The notes: generated from the letters alone by a model not told the origin. DNA of 64,000 bases from Sorex araneus (GCF_027595985.1 NC_073305.1:82369126-82433125); one strand, 5' to 3'. Positions 55,601 through 64,000 are shown, counted from the first letter of the stretch. Numbers and translations: made by a program.

Positions 55601-57245
55601 AACACTGTGATAAACCCTTCTGAGGATGCTTCTACCTAGATTACTGGCCTCATAGTTTTTGAACTTTGGTCTGGGTTTGAGGTATGCTATTTCTTTTAAT
55701 GTCATTTCTTCTTTAGATAAGAGATGCTTTGAAGATGAGAATGTCTTCACTGAAGGGGAAGTCAAGGATTGCAGAGGTGAGCTGCCTCTCTTTTCTTCTT
55801 CTTTTTCCCCCCTTTTTTTTGGGGGGGGGTCATACCCAGCAATACACAGGGGTTCTCCTGGCTCTGCACTCACTCAGGAATTACTCCTAGTGGTGCTCAG
55901 AGGACCATATGGGATGCTAGGAATCAAACCCGGGTCGGCCTTGTGCAAGGCAAACGCCCTACTCGCTGTGCTATCGCTATAGCCCCTCTTTTCTTCTTAG
56001 TACTGGAGGATCTTGCACAGATAAATTGGAAAACAGTCTTCAGGATTTGTTATAAAGAAGAATAGGAAATACTTCATGCATTTATTTCTTTATTCAACAA
56101 ATTTGAAGGACCATGTTAGAGCTCAGCAAAATACGTCATTTCTAGAAAAATTTCCACATTATATTGTTTAAACTTGGCATTGGGATTGAGCAATATGAGT
56201 TCAGGATGCTATATTAATAAAATGCTAAAGTTTGAGTCTGAGTGATACTACAGTGGGTAGGGTGTTTGCCTTGCCTGCGGTCAACCCAGGTTCAATCCCC
56301 GGCATCCCATAAGGTTCTTTGAGTACTGCCAGGAGTGATTCCTGAGTGCAGAGCCAGGCGTAACTGCTGAGCATTGCCAGGTGTGACCCAAAGAGCGAAA
56401 AAATAAACTAATAAACTAATAAAATAAAATATATGAAAAACAAAATAAAATGCTAAAGTTCGGAAGTGAGATATCTAGAAATTAAATTTTAATTCAGAGT
56501 ACTCATTGCACAGATAAGGAAACTAAGGCCCAGAATACTTAGGAGGTTTGCTCAAAGTCATCCAGCTAATCATGTCAATTATCATTGTCCTTGAAATCTT
56601 TGAAGGACTCTTTTTCAGCAAATAGCACTTTGATGGACTAAAGTATCTTTGCATATATACTCTGGAAGATAACTTTTTGCCCAAGCTGTCTTTGAGGGTC
56701 ACAATTGAAACTGCCATCATTGCTTTGTGCATTGTGAAAGACATTTATTTTCCAACTGTCTCTTAAAATGATCTATTTCCTTGAAAACAAGCAAAACTTT
56801 CTGACTGCATTGACATCCGGCATTTATGGTTAGCTAATAGTAAGTATAACTACTAGTACTACAGCTAATCAATTCAAAGATGCTTTTTCTTTACTTTTTA
56901 AAGTTTCTAAGATTGAAAATGTATTGTAAAATCAGAAAAATGCCATAGCTTAATTGGCAAGTGTTCTTATATTTGTGTGTGTTTGTGAAACATAAAAATA
57001 GTTATATTGCTTAGATTAAGTGAACCATGGTAATTTATTTCTGTGTAGCACTGCCAGTTTGGCTGGCATCTCTTGATGCCTTAATATTTACTTGTTTGTC
57101 TCCCTATCACTCTATGTATATGAACATATATACATAGACATATGGATTTTGTCAATGACACTACTCATTGATGTCTTGTTATTTTTCTCTATTTTAGAAT
57201 GCATCGTTTAGCCCAACAAATGCCTCTAAATTAATGAATCGCTGA
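43608..57245 (+). CDS. ADGRF4: Adhesion G protein-coupled receptor F4 (GPR115), complete coding region in 8 exons
   Basis: Exons join as 43608-43694, 44929-44983, 47804-47955, 49668-49925, 50980-52359, 55102-55143, 55717-55776 and 57198-57245, giving 693 residues, close to the ~695 I recall for human. Residues 1-20 are a signal peptide. Cysteines 50, 54, 60, 64, 76 and 88 repeat the ADGRF2 module. The GPS has Cys349, Trp352, Trp359, Cys364, Cys376 and Cys378; the H-L-T triplet is replaced by Thr383-Leu384-Met385, predicting no autoproteolysis. Helices lie near 401-424, 436-460, 472-503, 513-537, 556-581, 603-628 and 631-656; Cys473 pairs with Cys549. The sequence matches human ADGRF4 closely from memory, including the end GTIMDHK, IRDAL, KLMNR. 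Mouse work, as I recall it, links this receptor to epithelia and enamel maturation. The frame is intact throughout. Confidence 0.95.
43923..43994. repeat. 37-bp tandem duplication
   Basis: A unit starting CAGTATTATAATAGAAAA occurs at 43923 and again at 43960 without mismatch over 35 bp. Confidence 0.95.
44090..44195 (+). mobile_element. Type B SINE, 3' part only
   Basis: Begins TTACCCGTGCGTATTG and runs through CCAAAAACAGTAACAATAAG to ATGGGATGACA. The head is missing, consistent with 5' truncation. Confidence 0.9.
44271..44437 (-). mobile_element. Type A SINE, antisense, diverged
   Basis: GGGCCAGACCTGGTGATGC, CTGCACTAAGGAATTATTCC and ACTATTTTTCCAGTCCC. Confidence 0.85.
44929..44983 (+). CDS. 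ADGRF4: ADGRF4 coding exon 2
   Basis: A 55-nt exon between TTTTATAG and AAG/GTATGT encoding a polar linker (DGDKLYHPGGKHKTERNQ), ending in phase 1 like ADGRF2 exon 2. Confidence 0.85.
44984..47803 (+). other. ADGRF4 intron 2
   Basis: 2.8 kb with one young type A SINE. The long AT-rich blocks 45000-46600 and 46810-47800 hold nothing I can name. Confidence 0.65.
46619..46793 (-). mobile_element. Type A shrew SINE, antisense, near-consensus
   Basis: GGGTCACACCTGGCGATGC to GCTATCACTCCAGCCCC. 16-bp duplication TCCAGTGGAAATTTTT at 46603 and 46794. Confidence 0.96.
47804..47955 (+). CDS. ADGRF4: ADGRF4 coding exon 3, six-cysteine module
   Basis: A 152-nt exon after CTTTCTTTCCAG, ending AAG/GTGATA. 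Cysteine spacings of 4, 6, 4, 12 and 12 are the same as in ADGRF2, and Trp81 aligns with Trp73 of ADGRF2. Confidence 0.92.
48632..48799 (-). mobile_element. Type A SINE, antisense, diverged
   Basis: GGGGGCACACCGGGTGGTAC, CAGGGATCACTCCTGGCAGG and TACTATCTCTCCAGCCC. Confidence 0.87.
48950..49118 (+). mobile_element. Old type A SINE, sense
   Basis: CTGGTTGAATTCCCAGTACC, CATATAGTCCAGAATACTAC and CTACTGGGTGTGGGCTGC. Confidence 0.7.
49247..49416 (+). mobile_element. Type A shrew SINE, sense
   Basis: GGGGCTGGAGTGATATCAC, GGGTTCGAATCCC and GTGTGACCCAAAACGG. Perfect 14-bp duplication AAAATTGCCATTCT at 49233 and 49417. Confidence 0.96.
49668..49925 (+). CDS. ADGRF4: ADGRF4 coding exon 4, start of the GAIN-type region
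   Basis: An 86-codon exon between AAAAACAG and AAG/GTACTT, phase 0. It includes the linker IPLHVLDFRAPES, the pair Cys139-Cys145 and GNIAFIVELLKNIST. It is 15 nt longer than the ADGRF2 exon, all in frame. Confidence 0.92.
49926..50979 (+). other. ADGRF4 intron 4
   Basis: 1.05 kb with one type A SINE. Nothing recognised at 50205-50979. Confidence 0.65.
50015..50203 (-). mobile_element. Type A SINE, antisense, with internal duplication
   Basis: GGGGGTCACATCTGGTGAAG to GTACTATTGTTTCGGCCCC. The TGGCTCTGTACTCAG segment is present twice (about 32-bp period). Confidence 0.9.
50980..52359 (+). CDS. ADGRF4: ADGRF4 coding exon 5, GAIN/GPS and helices 1 to start of 7
   Basis: A 460-codon exon from GYSKIANHIL (acceptor TAATTTTAG) to VLNAFQ (CAG/GTAAGT). 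It holds most of the GAIN region with several N-glycosylation sites, the degenerate GPS, and most of the seven-helix domain. Open frame continues into the intron to 52452, but the ADGRF2 comparison supports splicing at 52360. Confidence 0.96.
52973..53147 (+). mobile_element. Type A shrew SINE
   Basis: GGCCCAGAGAGATAGTACAG to TGTGACCCAAAAAGCAAAA. AAATGGAGTT duplication at 52960 and 53148. Confidence 0.94.
53421..53607 (-). mobile_element. Type A shrew SINE, antisense
   Basis: (TTTA)n tail, GGGGTCACACCTAGTGATG to ACTATTACTTCAGCCCC. TTCATCnTGTTTTTA-like duplication at 53405 and 53608. Confidence 0.93.
54122..54364 (+). mobile_element. Type B shrew SINE
   Basis: GAGCGATAGCACAGTGGG to CAGTGCTACAGTGCTAC. 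AGTTTCTG duplication at 54114 and 54365. Confidence 0.94.
54487..54608 (-). mobile_element. Rearranged short type B SINE piece
   Basis: Antisense type B tail (CTGTAGCACTGTCC to GGCATATTGAATATGCC) joined directly to GGGAGCGATAGCA, which reads like the sense head. Flanked by a perfect CACCATAAAACT at 54475 and 54609. Confidence 0.85.
55102..55143 (+). CDS. ADGRF4: ADGRF4 coding exon 6, rest of helix 7
   Basis: A 42-nt exon between TTTTGCTGCAG and AAG/GTAATT encoding GFFILLFGTIMDHK. Confidence 0.93.
55144..55716 (+). other. ADGRF4 intron 6
   Basis: 0.57 kb with a possible MIR relic (55195-55285, TGAGGATGAAGAAACTTAG) and a worn SINE. Confidence 0.5.
55440..55588 (-). mobile_element. Type A SINE, antisense, rearranged
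   Basis: GGGACACACCCAGCAGTGC, GGGAGACCATATGGGATG and TACTATTTCTCCAGCCCCC. CCATATGGGAGA is partly doubled. Confidence 0.85.
55717..55776 (+). CDS. ADGRF4: ADGRF4 coding exon 7, cytoplasmic tail
   Basis: A 60-nt exon between TCTTCTTTAG and GAG/GTGAGC encoding a basic tail (IRDALKMRMSSLKGKSRIAE). Confidence 0.92.
55801..55985 (-). mobile_element. Type A shrew SINE, antisense, 24 nt past the exon 7 donor
   Basis: T/C tract and a G9 run, then GTCATACCCAGCAATAC to GCTATCGCTATAGCCC. CTCTTTTCTTCTT duplication at 55788 and 55986. Confidence 0.94.
56233..56443 (+). mobile_element. Type A shrew SINE
   Basis: TGAGTCTGAGTGATACTACA to TGTGACCCAAAGAGC, then an ATAAAA-rich tail. Perfect 17-bp duplication AATAAAATGCTAAAGTT at 56216 and 56444. 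Confidence 0.96.
56495..56575 (+). mobile_element. MIR relic
   Basis: CAGATAAGGAAACTAAGGCC and CAAAGTCATCCAGCTAA match the MIR core. Confidence 0.65.
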
Positions 57246-57247
57246 GG
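57198..57247 (+). CDS. ADGRF4: ADGRF4 coding exon 8 (stop TGA at 57243-57245)
   Basis: After TCTATTTTAG, 15 codons (NASFSPTNASKLMNR) precede TGA. Candidate donors GG/GTGAGA at 57248 and GAT/GTGAGT at 57255 lie within 10 nt of the stop, so the 3' UTR probably sits on a further exon, as in ADGRF2. The exon end is uncertain between these donors. Confidence 0.82.
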
Positions 57248-58513
57248 GTGAGATGTGAGTATCAAAAACTCAAGGAGAAACTTTACTTGCATGATGTATA
57301 AACCATTCAATGCCCCTTATGAGTGTACTGTTGCTTGCTGTGTGATGTTGGAAAGGCGTGGGGAGCAACAGGCAGAATTCTCTTTCAGAGAACGGAAACT
57401 TTATCGCCTAGTACATAAGTGAAAAATATGCTCATTATCTGCAAAATCGATGTCATCTCAGTGTATCTGACCTAACCTTCAGCATCGGCATTCTTACCCT
57501 TGTGAGAGAAGGCTGGTAATGCAAGGAGACACTTTGCCATCTTTAGGGTGCACACATCTAAATTCTATCTTTCCAATAAGAGGTGACATTTGTACTAGCA
57601 TTATTGTTTAGAAGGAAGGCAATTGATTAAAATTACAAAGCTATCTGTCTTTTCCTAATGAAGCTTGGCCCCAGAAGTATTCCTAAGAGGGTGTGGTTGA
57701 GGTTGTGGCAATTAGTTGCCTACTCACAGAATCTCTCTAAGACCTATTTCTACACAAGTGAAATCAAGGGAAAAATAAGTATGAGGCAGCCATCAAAGGG
57801 AGAATCAGTGTTAAGATGGCAACCAAATCCTGAACAGTAAAAAGGGAATGTAGACAGGAAAGATAATTAGGGCATGGCTTGGTTTGGAGGAAGTTTTATA
57901 ACCATTCTGCATGGACACAGATATGATTGAGTTTTTTTTTCCCCAACATCACCTGAAAGCAACCACATCCTCTATAACATTCTTCCTTTTCTAAATTATG
58001 GCTTGCACATATTAAGCAGCATATGTTGATATATAGTAAACAGTACATGTTGAGGTAAAGCAAACAATTTAAACAGTTTCATAGAGCCAGAGATATGCTG
58101 AATTAAAAGTCTTAAGGGACCCCCTGTTTTAGAACCCACAAAACTGAGATTGTGTTGACATGGCACCTTGGTGCCTGGTTCTGGGGGACAGAGTGAGCGA
58201 AGAGAGGGCTCTGTCATGTACATTGATTGTTATAATAGCCAATGACTCACATTTATATTTTAGTATCACAGTGTGAGAAGGGGGAGAGTGTATTTGAATT
58301 TACAAAGTATTTCATTTCATTTCTGCCCATTTTCTAGCTCAATGGGGTTCATGGGGTAACATCACTGTAATGTCTCTTGATTAGTTACTAATCTGCATGT
58401 AGTACTGACTACCTCTTAAAGCTCACCTTTCCACTGAGGTCTTCATTTGGCTGTGGTTCAAGTTAAAGAAAGTTAGTAGAAGCCAAGATTAGGGATGACA
58501 TCACTTGTATCAT

Positions 58514-58769
58514 TTGTCATCCCGTTAATCTTCAATTTGCTCGAGTGGGTGACAGTAACGTCTCCACTCATCCTTGTCGCATGCTAGTATAGCCCAATGT
58601 TATCTGCTTGTTCCAGGAACATGAAGAGCCTCAGACCATTCATTCAGTGTTTTGATGAAGAAGTCTGACCATCTTGTAGGTGGGGAACCACACGGTCTTT
58701 TGACGTGCCATGTAATGCAGTCGGTAACAGCTCTAGTCCAGCAGTCATCTCTAAATGACATCACTGACT
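58514..58769 (-). mobile_element. RTE-type LINE, C-terminal fragment of the reverse transcriptase ORF, antisense
   Basis: The minus strand reads, with two in-frame stops, WTRAVTDC, KRPCGSPPTRWSDFF, LNEWSEALHVPGTSR and KDEWRRYCHPLEQIED. The G-x-P-P-T-R-W-x-D block near the ORF2 end is typical of RTE/BovB LINEs. Its 3' 55 bp is the same sequence as the type B SINE tail. Confidence 0.85.
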
Positions 58770-59249
58770 AGAATTGCAAGTGGCACAGCTATGGATAGAG
58801 TTGGAGACATGTTAACAAGTATCCATAAAGAAAACCTAAACTCACATTTCTTTCACTTTCCACTTCTATTTTCTGAACCTTTGAGGTGAGTGATGAACAG
58901 AGGATTGATTGACTTCATCAGTTCCTCCACATGTATTGTGCCTGCACTCAGTGTTTGGTTATAGGACTCCTTGGTTTTCCTCGCTGGATCTACAGGATCA
59001 GAAGACCAGTAGCACCTTGGCCAACCACCCTAAGCAGCCAACAAGCCTTAGCGGACAGAGAAAGGGAATTCACAATAGGTAGTTCTCCAAAGTCCCAAAT
59101 AGGGAGTCAGGTCTCCTGGGAGGATTTTCATCAGAGAGCAGAAACCTTAAACCAGAAGAGAATGTCGATGACTGATGGAGATCTCAAGGTGGTAGGGTGA
59201 ATGATTCCAGGGGTGAAGAAGTGAGCGGGAGATCAGAATTAGATTTAAG

Positions 59250-59472
59250 GAAATAAGGTGGGAAGGGAGCACTAGGACAATGAGAAAGGGGGAAATTGCC
59301 AGCCATGGAGGAGGGCTAGGTGGTGGGAAAGAAAGGGGATGGATATTGACACTAGGAAATGGGAAATGGCACTAGTAAAATAATTAGTGTTGGAACAATA
59401 TACACCTAAAAATCTGTCATGGATATCTTTGTAATTTTGTAATTTATGGAGATTCAATTAAAAAAAAAAAAG
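59250..59472 (+). mobile_element. L1 3' end, sense
   Basis: GGTGGTGGGAAAG, GTGTTGGAACAATATAC and GGAGATTCAATT then poly-A match the reverse of the antisense L1 3' ends at 9152, 11521 and 38091. The 5' limit is uncertain. Confidence 0.65.
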
Positions 59473-60135
59473 AATGGAGGCTCAACACATGGGTGAAAGT
59501 TTACCCTCCTTCTTGCCCCCAACTTTCTAGAGACTGTGGGTGTGATTGTTCTTAGAGGCAGGTAGAACACGCTGTTAGGAGGTCTCTGGGTCTGGGGGCA
59601 GTAGCACAGGTGTAGAAACCAATGAAGTTTGTTTCAGTGATAGATTCCAATGGAGGGACCCCCATCCTAGGAGAGAGCAGGTCAGACCGCAGCTGCACAG
59701 CGCCACCTGCTGCTCCTGTGAAGGAAGGGACCCAAATGCTTTACTGCCCATTTTAGGGTCTCCTGGAAGTTTCCTCTGGACCTCTGACATCACTCCCATG
59801 TATCTGTTTATGCCTGAAACTCACTCAGAAATCCTTCATGCCATTGTGATAAATGAGACTGATGGAACAAATATGCCGAGAGAAGCAACGTGATTTTTGG
59901 TGTAAAGTTGTAGCTTCTGCTAGCTATAAAGATCACGTAGAACAGAATAAAAAGGAATGAGAGCACTACATGTAGAGCAGGAGAAGGGGGCGAGAGCACT
60001 GAATCTGTTAGGGCAGAGGGAGCAGCACAGAAAAGGCAGTGGGGGGCAGAGCTGGGGAAATAGCCTTCGCTGGTGTGACCTTGGAGAAATTTCTCATTGC
60101 TTCTGTGCCTCATTCTTGATTCTGAAAAAGGTGCC

Positions 60136-60248
60136 AAGAATAGGGCCAGAGAGATAATATAGGGTTAAGGTGCTTGCCTTGCAGACTGTTGACCTCTATT
60201 CAATCCCCAGGTCCACGAGGGATGAAATCTGAGCATGGCTGGTGTGGT
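60136..60248 (+). mobile_element. Old tRNA-headed SINE, sense
   Basis: GGGCCAGAGAGATAATATAG, CTATTCAATCCCCAGG and GCATGGCTGGTGTGG. Confidence 0.75.
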
Positions 60249-61214
60249 CCCCCCTGAAGGTGCCAATAAGAGTGTGTGTTTCCTATGATGGTTTCAAGAT
60301 TCAATGAGCTAGCACAGCAAAAATTTATAGACTACTGCTCAATTCAAAAGTACTACTCAGTGAATTCTGGCTATTTTTCTTACTTGTTAATGTGTGTTCC
60401 AAACCCTTTCTTCCTAAGCTGCCCCACACGTCAGAGATATTTGGTACCCTGGACTCAGCATTGTGCTGTAGAATATAGAGGCTGGAGAACAGGCTGGAAT
60501 GAGGACAGTTACGATTCCTTGGAAAACTCTCTTCCTACTAGGAATGACACCTGAGTTTCTCTCACTGTGGAAATGTTTGCTTCAGAGGAAAAAAACTGAG
60601 GCTGACAATTGGCAACTGACATCCAGGAAGTGGATTCATTGACTACGTTTTACCCATGACCTCCAGAGCTTGCTTCTTGATCAACCTTGGCAAGATAAGG
60701 GCTCAACATCTAAGCTGCTTCATGACCTCAACAAGCATGGGGTTAAGGGAACCTTGCTGGACTTGTGCTCTTTGATGCTGAACTCAACGATCCCACCAAA
60801 TCTATTTCTCTGTATAGACATTTGGCACTTTGGGGGACAGAGGTTCGGTCCAGTTTCTGAGTTTCTGGAAATAAAATTAGTAAGAGAGTAGGAGGTTGGA
60901 ATCTAAGAGAAATCTGAATGTATTTTGGAGACAATTAAGTCATGGTAAGATTCCTAAAGGAAACAGATAAAATTAAGAGTGTTTTTTTTTAATGCATCAA
61001 TGATTTTAGCTATTTTAGATCTTGAGTGAAATAATTTAGCTACTAGGACCACAGTTTCCTTACTTGTGAAACTAAAGAAGTATTCCTATAGGCACTACTA
61101 TTTGTGTGTAAACCATTATATACAAAAGTTTCTGGCTGTTACTTTAAAACTAAAACAATTTACTTTTCACAACTTGCTGATGAGCAAGTTCATTTAAGAG
61201 GCTTCTTTGCTGTT

Positions 61215-61715
61215 GGACCACAGAGTTGTTGGGTATCAGCCCGTGAGCTCAGGAGCCTGATAAGACTTCACCTGGGACTAACACCCAGAAAAGGCTGACC
61301 ACCCTCCCACCCAAGCCCTAGCAGGAACAAAGGCCAAGGAAAAGAATTTCAAAGGTGATCATCAACTCCACCCCCTTGGCAGCCACCCTAGCAAAGGAAT
61401 CTTACCAAGATAGAAACCCATACCCCATATGGGGCAGCTTGGGAGAAACTCGATAAAAACCACCTTGAACAAAGGAATGCTTCTCAAGCCCATGTGCTGC
61501 TTGTGCCCACGTGGCCGAGCGCATGTGTTGCCCAAGCTTATGTGTCATCCACTTCTCCACTCTTGAGATGTGTCCTGGGATTCTTTTTGTCTTTGGAGAA
61601 GCCCACATTCTCTCTTGAGCACGTTACTTCCCCCCACCCCCTTCCCTTCCAAAAACTGCCAATAAAATCTGTTTTTACTCCATTGCTCGTGTACTCTTGA
61701 AATTTTTTTTCTGTG
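61215..61715 (+). mobile_element. LTR-like stretch (possible solo LTR of an endogenous retrovirus)
   Basis: A TATA-like CGATAAAAACC near 61450 is followed about 215 bp later by CCAATAAAATCTG near 61660 and a T-rich, U5-like end. No paired LTR, primer-binding site or retroviral coding sequence is recognisable, and the ends are not defined. Confidence 0.35.
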
Positions 61716-62649
61716 AGAAGGACAAGGACCTGGAAGGCTTGGGTAAGGCCTAGGACTGGCTTTCTTTTCCTGCAAAGAGTAATTCCTCACTCCAGTCTGG
61801 GTCCACAGCTCCCCGAAAATCGTGTGGTGAGAATTAACTACTGCACCAAGAAGGTAAAGTGGCATCAGGTGTGGCTTGAAGGCCAATTCGTGGGGCTGTT
61901 GTCGGGGCTCATAGCAGACTTTATCAATTCTAGCCTTCCCCACTGGTCCTGTGCTTGCAGAGGTGGATCAGGAGAAAGTGACCTTCTCTGTCCTCTCTGT
62001 CTCACATAAACCACCTGAGGGTGGCCACTGACTTTAGTTTTAAGCAAAATTATAAATAAAACCACAGAACTTATGGGAGAATGAGATTAGTGACACACTA
62101 TACCAAAACTTTGTGAAGGACAATACAATAAAGCAGCAGAATCTCACTCACATTCATTAGTTAAGAAATAGATCTTAAAGTATCATTACAACAATATGGT
62201 ACTTTACATTGCAAAAGATAATAAAGTTTGCTTTTGGTAGTGAGTGTCAAAATGTTTTTAACTTGGCAAAGAAATGAGGTAAAAATAGCCTTAAATGACA
62301 AACCAGAACAGATGGATTTAATAGTCATTTATTAATTTCACCCCAAACAGCTAAATTTACATTTTATCAGAGTGCACGTAAAACAGCTTCAAAGAAAGAC
62401 CATATGTTGGCACACAAAACAAATGCCACAAACATATGAAGATCAAAATCAAATCAAGTACATTTTCCTGATAATAAATGTTATGAAATTTTAAAAAACA
62501 CAAAAGAAAATTGGAGAACAGATAAATATTTCTGGGGTTAAGTTGCACTGAGTCAATTCTGGTTCAGTGCTGTGTCATTACATGGTCCCCTAAGAATTTC
62601 TGGGTATGAACCAAGTAAGACAATAAATAATTGAGGGATTGAGTTTTAT

Positions 62650-62880
62650 TTTTATTTTGTTTGGTTGATTTTAGGACTTCACCCAGAAATGTTCAGGGGT
62701 TACTCCTGGCTCTTCACTCAGGAATTACTCCTGGCCTCCAATTTTCTTTTGTGTTTTTTTTTTCTAATTTTATAGCATTTATGATCAGGGGCCTAGATGG
62801 GGAGCTCAAACCTCAAAACTCAAACGTCGCTTAGCTGTGTGCAAGGCAGGACCTTACCTGTTGTGTTATTCTTTTGGCTC
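62650..62880 (-). mobile_element. Type A SINE, antisense, interrupted
   Basis: GGACTTCACCCAGAAATG, TTCACTCAGGAATTACTCC, then a T-rich break near 62740-62770, then TGTGTGCAAGGCAGGACC and GTTATTCTTTTGGCTCC. Confidence 0.75.
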
Positions 62881-62929
62881 CTTATGTTTGAGTTTCGTTT
62901 TGTTGTTTTAAAGCCTATTAGAAAAAACT

Positions 62930-63036
62930 TGAGGGGCCATGGGCAGCAGTGCCCAGGGACTACTTTTGCCTTTGTGCTCAGCGGTGACTCCTGGCAGTTT
63001 CAGGCTTAGAATCAAGGCTGACTGCATGTAAGGCAC
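62930..63036 (-). mobile_element. Old type A SINE, antisense
   Basis: GGGGCCATGGGCAGCAGTGC, CAGCGGTGACTCCTGGCAG and GACTGCATGTAAGGC. Confidence 0.7.
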
Positions 63037-63107
63037 TTAAAAGAACTTAAATTTTCTTTTTAATTATAGTTTAGAGAATATGGTTACAATACTGTTAACA
63101 TTTATAA

Positions 63108-63351
63108 AGCACAGCTGGTAGGGCATTTGCCTTGCACGCAGTCGACCCGGGGTTCGATTCCTCCATCCCTCTTGGAGAGTCCAGCAAGTTACTGATATTA
63201 TTCTGCCCACATGGCAGAGCCTGGCAAGCTACCCTCGGCGTATTCGATATGCCAAAAACAGTAACAATAAATCTCACAATGGAGATTTACTAGTGCCCGC
63301 TCGAGCAAATCGATAAGCAATGGGATGACAGTGATACAGTGATACAGTGAT
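63108..63351 (+). mobile_element. Type B shrew SINE, slightly 5' truncated
   Basis: AGCACAGCTGGTAGGGC to the tail CTCGAGCAAATCGATAAGC and three copies of ACAGTGAT. Confidence 0.94.
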
Positions 63352-63403
63352 ATACACAACTACTGCATACCACCACCAAAACATCCACAATTCCTCGACA
63401 ATG

Positions 63404-63522
63404 GCTCTTTGCTTGGGGATTATTTCTAGTGAGCTTGGGGGACCATATAGGTGTCAGGTATTGAAGCCAGGTCAATCGTGTGCAAGACAAGCACCCTGCT
63501 CACTGTACTATCTCTCCAGTCT
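63404..63522 (-). mobile_element. Type A SINE fragment, antisense
   Basis: GAGCTTGGGGGACCATATAG, CAATCGTGTGCAAGACAAGC and TACTATCTCTCCAG. Confidence 0.85.
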
Positions 63523-64000
63523 CTGTCCTAAGGTTTATACATAAAATAAATTTTATTCTCTTGGCTTACTAGACATCTTGATCTTGCATTCGTTTGAGTG
63601 ACAATGTTATTCTTCTGCCTTTACTCCTACATTTTATAATTTTGGTTCCTCACTACTTCTAGGTGATATTATTCTATTTTATATGAAACTTTTCCATTAC
63701 ATTTTAATAAAAGTACCTTGTTGATTTATTATTATAGGCCCCCATTTTGGAGAAAAAATGAAATTGTATTTTGCTTCTTAAATCTATGAAAGCATGGTGT
63801 GATATAAAACAATGTTATCTAATGTGGAATTGTTACAGAAGGATTTGAAGTAATGAATGTATCAGAGAATTTAGAAACTTGTGCTCTTAGGGACAATTTT
63901 AATATAGTAGGACCTGGATTTTGTCCAATGACTGGAAGGGATTTAGATGGGCAGATATTTATTTATGTAGGCAGTCAGGAGAACATGAGAAAAGGAAGTG

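Larger units (their letters stand above)
55777..57197 (+). other. ADGRF4 intron 7
   Basis: 1.4 kb with two type A SINEs and a MIR relic. Nothing recognised at 56000-56210 or 56580-57197. Confidence 0.65.
57256..64000. other. Downstream flank of ADGRF4
   Basis: No coding exon is recognised; OPN5, the next gene in human, is not seen. A 3' UTR exon of ADGRF4 may be present but cannot be placed. Repeats are listed separately. The stretches 57260-58510, 59475-60130, 60250-61200 and 61800-62640 hold nothing I can name. Confidence 0.6.

Noticed and set aside
58931-59200. 89-codon plus-strand open frame
   Set aside because: No domain recognised and it lies just ahead of an L1 3' end; it may be part of a repeat and cannot be supported as a gene.
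61545-61943. 132-codon minus-strand open frame
   Set aside because: It overlaps the LTR-like stretch on the opposite strand and has no recognisable domain.

Overview
This window is mammalian nuclear DNA, most likely from a red-toothed shrew (Sorex, Eulipotyphla). The species call rests on about 50 copies of a tRNA-derived SINE whose head (a G-G-A-G-C-G-A-T-A-G-C-A-C-A-G-like box A region, then a GGTTCGA box B) I recognise as the abundant shrew SINE. It also rests on shrew-type L1 3' ends and mammal-wide MIR and L2 relics. No prokaryotic, viral or CRISPR-type system is present.

Two tandem plus-strand genes account for all the protein coding I can support. The first is ADGRF2 (GPR111), eight coding exons from 2389 to 28576, 674 residues. 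The second is ADGRF4 (GPR115), eight coding exons from 43608 to 57245, 693 residues. Both are subfamily VI adhesion GPCRs. Each has a signal peptide, a six-cysteine module, a GAIN-type region with a degenerate GPS, and a seven-helix domain; most of the last two is encoded by one exon of about 1.4 kb. Exon order, exon phases and three exon lengths are identical in the two genes, so they are a tandem duplication. All coding junctions have GT/AG borders and no frame is broken. The order matches human 6p12, where CD2AP lies upstream and OPN5 downstream; neither has a recognisable coding exon here, though the first 0.6 kb could be an upstream 3' UTR.

Layout: 1-2359, upstream flank; 2360-28604, ADGRF2, with large repeat-rich introns; 28605-43585, a 15 kb intergenic interval holding old L1 and L2 pieces, a younger L1 3' end, microsatellites and SINEs; 43586-57255, ADGRF4; 57256-64000, downstream flank with an RTE LINE fragment, an L1 3' end, an LTR-like stretch and SINEs.

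The shrew SINE comes in two forms that share one tRNA-like head. In this report, type A ends in an A-rich tail after a TGTGACCCAAA motif. Type B has a different body and ends in an 8-bp tandem such as ACAGTGAT. The last ~55 bp of type B reads as the C-terminal codons of an RTE-type LINE, and a longer antisense piece of such a LINE lies at 58514-58769. This suggests one SINE head using two LINE machineries. I did not find a wholly new biological system; the two-tailed SINE, repeated insertion at single target sites, and the gene-level details of the receptor pair are the most useful observations.
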